Below are positions 60,115-64,000 of a stretch of DNA of 64,000 nucleotides, piece after piece; the first letter of the stretch is position 1, and every line of letters starts with the position of its first letter. The DNA lies in NCBI RefSeq assembly GCF_028369295.1, contig NZ_JAQMYP010000006.1, forward strand, positions 62,001-126,000, given 5' to 3'. The notes below the pieces were generated by a model. That model saw only the letters and a program-made list of their open reading frames with translations, had not been told where the DNA came from and ran no database searches. The translations under genes and the position numbers were made by a program. This DNA is from Streptomyces sp. HD (GTDB taxonomy: Bacteria > Actinomycetota > Actinomycetes > Streptomycetales > Streptomycetaceae).

Positions 60115-61590
60115 TCAGTCCACGGGCCACGTGTGCGCGGGCGCGTTCAGATGCATGTAGTCCATGTACGTCGTGGTCATCTGCCGTAGCGCCTCTTCCC
60201 GGTCGGCGCCGCCCTTCTCCAGGTGGTGGACCGTCTCCGCCTGCCACAGGGCGCCGTTGCGGGCGGTGACGCAGCGCTGTTCGACGATGCCCAGCATCGG
60301 TTCGCGCCACGCCGCGTCCATGCCGGCCAGCTCCAGGCCCCGGTGGGCCAGCGGCAGCAGGCGTCGCAACACCAGCTCGGTGACCGGCACTTCGCCCATG
60401 CCGGGCCAGTACAGGCGGGCGTCGATGCCGTCGCGGGCCGCGGTGTGGAGGTTCTCCTCGGCGACCGAGAACGACATCCGCGTCCAGATCGGCCGGTCCT
60501 CGTCGACCAGGGCGCGGGTCAGGCCGTAGTAGAGGGCACCGTTGGCGATGATGTCGGCCACGGTGGGGCCGGCGGGCAGGACCCGGTTCTCGATGCGCAG
60601 ATGCGGGCCGCTCTCGGTGACGGCGTAGACGGGCCGGTTCCAGCGGTAGATCGTGCCGTTGTGCAGCGTCAGTTCGCCCAGTTGGGGAGCTTCGCCCCGG
60701 TCGAGCATCTCCTGAGGGTCCTCGTCGTCGCACAGGGGCAGCAGCGCCGGGTAGTAGCGCACGTTCTCCTCGAACAGGTCGAAGACGCTGGTGATCCAGC
60801 GCTCGCCGAACCACACCCGGGGGCGTACGCCCTGGGCCTTGATCTCCTGGGGGCGGGTGTCGGTGGCCTGCTCGAACAGCGGGATACGGGTCTCGCGCCA
60901 CAGCTCCTTGCGGAAGAGGAACGGCGAGTTGGCGGCCAGCGCGACCTGTACGGACGCGACGGCCTGGGCGGCGTTCCAGTAGTCCGCGAAGTCCTTCGGC
61001 GAGACCTGGAGGTGGTACTGGGTACTGGTGCAGGCGGCCTCGGGGGTGATGGTGTCGGCGTACGTCGCCAGGCGCTCCACGCCGTCCACCGTGATCCGCA
61101 GGTCCTCGCCGCGGGCCGCGAAGATCTGCTCGTTGAGCAGCCGGTACCGGGGGTCGCCGGACAGGGCCCGCTCGTCGACGTCCGACTCCCCCAGGGTCGG
61201 CAGGATACCGACCATGATCAGGTGCGCGCCGACGGCCGAGGCACGTTCCTCGGCGTGGTTGAGCGCGTCGCGGATCGCCTGCTCCCAGGCGCCGGGGCCA
61301 CCGGTGGTCAGTTCCCGGGGCGGAATGTTGATCTCCAGGTTGAAGCGGCCCAGCTCGCTGGACCAGGCGGGGTCGGCGATCTCCTGGAGCACCTCGGTGT
61401 TGCGCATCGCGGGGCGCCCGTCGCCGTCCACGAGGTTGAGCTCGATCTCCAGCCCGACCCGGGGGCGCTCGCTCTCGAAGGTCGACTCGCGCAGCATCTG
61501 CGCCAGCACATCGAGGCAGGTGTGCATCTTCTCCCGGTATCGGCGGCGGTCCTCCCGCGTGAACACCAGGGCCGGCACATCACGTCCCAT
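60115..61590 (-). CDS. glutamate-cysteine ligase family (GCS2) enzyme
   Basis: ATP-dependent carboxylate-amine ligase of 491 residues with the GCS2 fold: VGLEIELNLVDGDGRP, LEINIPPREL, TSTQYHLQVSPKDFADYWNAAQAV and HLRIENRVLPAGPTVADIIANGALYYGL. Streptomyces makes mycothiol and ergothioneine rather than glutathione, so a gamma-glutamyl ligase standing alone may act on another amine. EgtA, the ergothioneine enzyme, belongs to the same superfamily, but no egt genes are adjacent. ATG 61590 with GGGAGGGG upstream; the frame extends 45 codons further without support. Confidence 0.85.
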   Translation of the reverse strand: MGRDVPALVFTREDRRRYREKMHTCLDVLAQMLRESTFESERPRVGLEIELNLVDGDGRPAMRNTEVLQEIADPAWSSELGRFNLEINIPPRELTTGGPGAWEQAIRDALNHAEERASAVGAHLIMVGILPTLGESDVDERALSGDPRYRLLNEQIFAARGEDLRITVDGVERLATYADTITPEAACTSTQYHLQVSPKDFADYWNAAQAVASVQVALAANSPFLFRKELWRETRIPLFEQATDTRPQEIKAQGVRPRVWFGERWITSVFDLFEENVRYYPALLPLCDDEDPQEMLDRGEAPQLGELTLHNGTIYRWNRPVYAVTESGPHLRIENRVLPAGPTVADIIANGALYYGLTRALVDEDRPIWTRMSFSVAEENLHTAARDGIDARLYWPGMGEVPVTELVLRRLLPLAHRGLELAGMDAAWREPMLGIVEQRCVTARNGALWQAETVHHLEKGGADREEALRQMTTTYMDYMHLNAPAHTWPVD

Positions 61591-62035
61591 CGTGCCCCTC
61601 CCGAGTTCCCTCGGCGGTTGCCTCTTGTCCCAGAGTGGCACTTCGGGCGGCCGCCGGACAGTCAGGGCGCGGCAGGGGTGCGCCGTGGCACCGGGTGAGC
61701 GGGCATCCGGTGACCTCCTGCTCACCCGACGCGCTCGAATTCCGCTACGCGGAGTGAGAATCCGGGACCGCCCGGTGATCAGGTACTCCCGGCCGACTCC
61801 AGATGCGGTCCGGGTCGACCAGGGAGATGTCGGCGTCGTATCCAGGTGCGGGGGCGCCGGGGGACGCCGGTAGGGCAGCGGCCCCTGGAGTCGTCCGGGC
61901 GAACGGCCCGCGGTGTGCGGCCTCTGCTCTCATCCTGTGGTGACACCCGGCGTACGAAGGTCACTCTGTGGGCGCATGCCTGAATACCGCCGCGGGCCGA
62001 CGTTTTGAGAAAGTCCGAGGTCTGGCTTCGGTGAC
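61591..62035. other. 445-nt spacer between divergent genes
   Basis: Holds the presumed promoters of the ligase (minus) and hydrolase (plus) genes. A weak amidohydrolase-like remnant at 61745-61933 is listed separately. I see no RNA gene or repeat. Confidence 0.5.
61745..61933 (-). pseudogene. possible amidohydrolase C-terminal remnant
   Basis: A 62-codon frame containing APGYDADISLVDPDRIWS, which is the signature of the C-terminal beta-sandwich of dihydroorotase/allantoinase-type amidohydrolases. Nothing else of such an enzyme is present and the flanks are non-coding. It is probably a decayed fragment. The match rests on one short motif. Confidence 0.35.
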
Positions 62036-63276
62036 ATGACGACAAGATCACGCAGGGCAGCCCTGGCCACTCTGCTCACTTTCGGTTTGTCCGTTCCGCT
62101 CCTGGGCGCCGCCCCTGCCTCCTCGGCTCACGTTGTGCACACCCCGAGCCGAGGTGCGTATGCGCGCGAACTGGAGTTACCCCTTCCCGTCGGCCCTCAC
62201 CTCGTGGGCCGCCATGTCCTGCACCTGGTCGATCCGCGTCGCGCCGACCCTTGGGTGCCGACGGCGGGGAACCGGGAACTGATGGTGTCCGTGTCCTGCC
62301 CCGCGCGCTCGACCGGTGGCCCACCGGCGGCATACATGACCGCCGACGAGGCACGACTCCTTTTGGAGGCCAGGGGACTCGGCGGGATCGTTCCGGCGAC
62401 AACCGTCGCGGGAACCCGTACCCATGCGCAGGACTTCGCTTCCCCGGCGCCGGGCCGCTTCCCCTTGGTGCTGCTTTCTCCCGGCTTCTCGATGCCGCGC
62501 AGCACGCTCACCGCGCTTGCCGATGATCTGGCCGGCCGCGGCTATGTCGTCGCGTCCGTGGATCACGCCCACGAGTCCATCGGCACCGAATTCCCGGGAG
62601 ACCGGCTGCTGACCTGTGCGGCATGCGAACAAGTCGACACCCCTGAGGAGGAGGCGGCCGTCGTGCGTGGCCGGGCCGAGGACCTGTCCTTCGTGATCGA
62701 CGAACTCACGAACCACCGGAGAGCCGGGATGCTGTCCCGCATGATCGACTCTCGCCGTATCGGGATCGCGGGGCATTCGATCGGTGGAGCGGCGGCTGCG
62801 GCGACCATGTCCGCGGACGATCGCGTGCGTGCCGGGGTCGATCTTGACGGTGACTTCTTCGTCCACCCTGCCGCGGCAGGGCTCGGCCGACGCCCGTTCA
62901 TGATCGTCGGCGCCGAGTCCACGCACAGCCCCGACAGCGACGACGCCGACTGGCCCGATGCCTGGAGCCACCTGAAGGCTGGAGACGCTGGCTGACCGTG
63001 ACCGGAGCCGAACACTTCTCCTTCACCGATCTTCCGTATCTGGCAGGCCAGTTGGGACTGTCGGACCCGGCAGTTCCGCTCTCGGGAGTGCGCGGGTGGC
63101 ACATCACCCGCGACTACGTGGCCGCCTTCTTCGATCTCCACCTGCGGGGCATACCTCAGCCGATCCTCGATGGGCCCACTGCCGACCATCCCGAGGTCGC
63201 GTTCCGGGAGGGGGCAGGGCGGTCCGGTGCCCTCCGGCAGCCCCCTTGCCCCGTCCGCCGGACCCCCCTAGCCTGA
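62036..63276 (+). pseudogene. secreted alpha/beta-hydrolase (lipase-like) with single-base frameshift
   Basis: Exported hydrolase resembling Streptomyces lipase/PAF-acetylhydrolase-like proteins. Frame 1 (62036-62995) has a signal peptide (ALATLLTFGLSVPLLGAAPASSA), FPLVLLSPGFSMPRST and the nucleophile motif IAGHSIGGAA, but ends in SHLKAGDAG. From about 62978 the next frame carries the missing end: WRRWLTVTGAEHFSFTDLPYLA with the catalytic His, then WHITRDYVAAFFDLHLRG. Inserting one G in AAGG at 62975-62978 restores a protein of about 413 residues. Either the gene is newly inactivated or the base call is wrong. Confidence 0.85.
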
Positions 63277-63280
63277 CTTT
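63246..63280 (+). promoter_or_regulatory. leaderless-type promoter of the MFS gene
   Basis: TTGCCC (63246-63251), 17-bp spacer, TAGCCT (63269-63274), then 6 nt to the GTG at 63281. The predicted transcription start coincides with the start codon and no ribosome binding site is present. This fits HrdB-type leaderless transcription, common in Streptomyces. Confidence 0.55.
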
Positions 63281-64000
63281 GTGCCGCAAATAAACAAAAC
63301 CCGATCGCACAGTGCCGTGCCGGGCTCCACGAACGACCTCACCCGCCTCCGTATCGCCCTCACCACGTTCTTCGCCCTCGACGGCTTCCTCTTCGCCGGC
63401 TGGGTCGTGCGCATTCCCGCCATCAAGGAACAGACCGGCGCCTCCGCCAGCGCCCTCGGCCTCGCCCTCCTCGGTGTCTCCGCGGGCGCCGTCCTCACCA
63501 TGACGCTCACCGGCCGCCTCTGCCGCCGCTACGGCACCCACCAGGTCACCGTCGTGTGCGCCGTACTCCTCTCCCTGAGCGTCGCCCTGCCCCCGCTCAC
63601 CCACTCCGTAGTCGCCCTGGGCGCCGTGCTCCTCCTCTTCGGCGCCGCTTACGGCAGCATCAACGTCGCCTTCAACAGCGCCGCCGTCGACCTGGTGGCC
63701 GCTCTGCGCCGACCGATCATGCCCAGCTTCCACGCGGCGTTCAGCCTCGGCGGCATGGTCGGCGCGGGACTCGGCGGGCTGGTCGCGGGAGCCCTCTCCC
63801 CCACCCGGCATCTGCTGGGCCTCGCCGTGATCGGGCTGCTGGTGACGGTCGCGGCGGGCCGCGTGCTGCTGCGCCACGAACCGCCGACGACCACGCGACC
63901 CACCCGCCCCGAACGCGGCACCCCACGCCGCCCGGACGCCCGCACACGCGGGCTGGTGATCGTCTTCGGCCTGATCGCCCTGTGCACGGCGTACGGCGAA
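63281..64000 (+). CDS. MFS transporter, truncated by right window edge
   Basis: First 240 residues of a major facilitator transporter; the frame is open to base 64000. It has six or more hydrophobic helices, beginning LRIALTTFFALDGFLFAGWVVRIPAIKEQTG, with LTGRLCRRYGTH in the loop after helix 2, GAAYGSINVAFNSAAVDL and PSFHAAFSLGGMVGAGLGGLVAG. This resembles the FucP/YbjJ-like MFS group, whose substrates include sugars or drugs. GTG 63281 is taken as start on the basis of the promoter just upstream. Confidence 0.88.
   Translation, partial: MPQINKTRSHSAVPGSTNDLTRLRIALTTFFALDGFLFAGWVVRIPAIKEQTGASASALGLALLGVSAGAVLTMTLTGRLCRRYGTHQVTVVCAVLLSLSVALPPLTHSVVALGAVLLLFGAAYGSINVAFNSAAVDLVAALRRPIMPSFHAAFSLGGMVGAGLGGLVAGALSPTRHLLGLAVIGLLVTVAAGRVLLRHEPPTTTRPTRPERGTPRRPDARTRGLVIVFGLIALCTAYGE

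Overview
The window is high-GC DNA with dense, often 4-nt-overlapping genes, GTG/TTG starts, Tat and lipobox exports, DmdR/IdeR-type iron boxes and CsoR-like copper operators. This is typical of a Streptomyces chromosome. It holds about 55 genes or gene remnants. No rRNA, tRNA, CRISPR array or transposase gene was seen.

Region 1 (1-12972) is the right part of an NRPS siderophore locus that continues off the left edge. Three 19-bp iron boxes control three transcripts: panD > mbtH-like > NRPS (C-A-PCP) > NRPS (C-A..., truncated); salicylate synthase > EntS-like exporter > alpha/beta hydrolase; and salicyl-AMP ligase > two FecCD-type permeases. Sequence logic points to a salicylate-capped product containing beta-alanine. 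The synthase is MbtI-like rather than EntC-like, the aryl ligase has Phe/Cys/Leu pocket residues as in salicylate enzymes, the complete A domain reads VDTTISLGDK (beta-alanine type), and a dedicated aspartate decarboxylase sits in the same operon.

Region 2 (13010-16801) is a copper cassette: a secreted His-rich protein diverging from copZ-copA, with CsoR-like palindromes between them. copA carries an in-frame 45-bp palindromic insertion. A secreted phospholipase A2 follows.

Region 3 (17423-23952) is one minus-strand carbohydrate operon: Gfo/Idh/MocA oxidoreductase, PmoA/DUF6807 protein, cupin, binding protein, two permeases and a YesL-like protein. Then come a flavin monooxygenase/acyl-CoA dehydrogenase-like gene, PolX, a DegT aminotransferase and a BcsL-like GNAT protein.

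Region 4 (29978-34918) holds a tightly coupled operon of three PLP enzymes: a Y4yA/decarboxylase-like protein, a SbnA-like beta-replacement enzyme fused to a rhodanese, and a SufS-like class V aminotransferase. A methyltransferase follows behind a Zur-like 7-1-7 box. This is the best candidate here for an undescribed small-molecule, possibly sulfur-handling, system.

Region 5 (35118-54249) is mostly housekeeping and envelope genes: lipoprotein, VOC protein, HtpG, class F sortase with an Asp/His-rich wall protein, acyltransferase-3, TetR plus a dipeptidase-like secreted enzyme, a frameshifted GH5 glycosidase, CPBP protease, dihydrolipoyl dehydrogenase, a zinc-ribbon membrane protein, and a Tat-exported beta-propeller amidohydrolase. 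A 169-bp terminal-inverted-repeat element lies beside the last.

Region 6 (54400-64000) has a DesK/NarL-type two-component pair behind a perfect 18-bp palindrome, a decayed STAND-type remnant, a MerR/methyltransferase divergon, a ThuA/Gfo-Idh pair, a glutamate-cysteine ligase family enzyme, a frameshifted secreted hydrolase and a truncated MFS transporter with a leaderless-type promoter. Three genes carry single-base indels at G or C runs, so either decay or base-calling error is possible.
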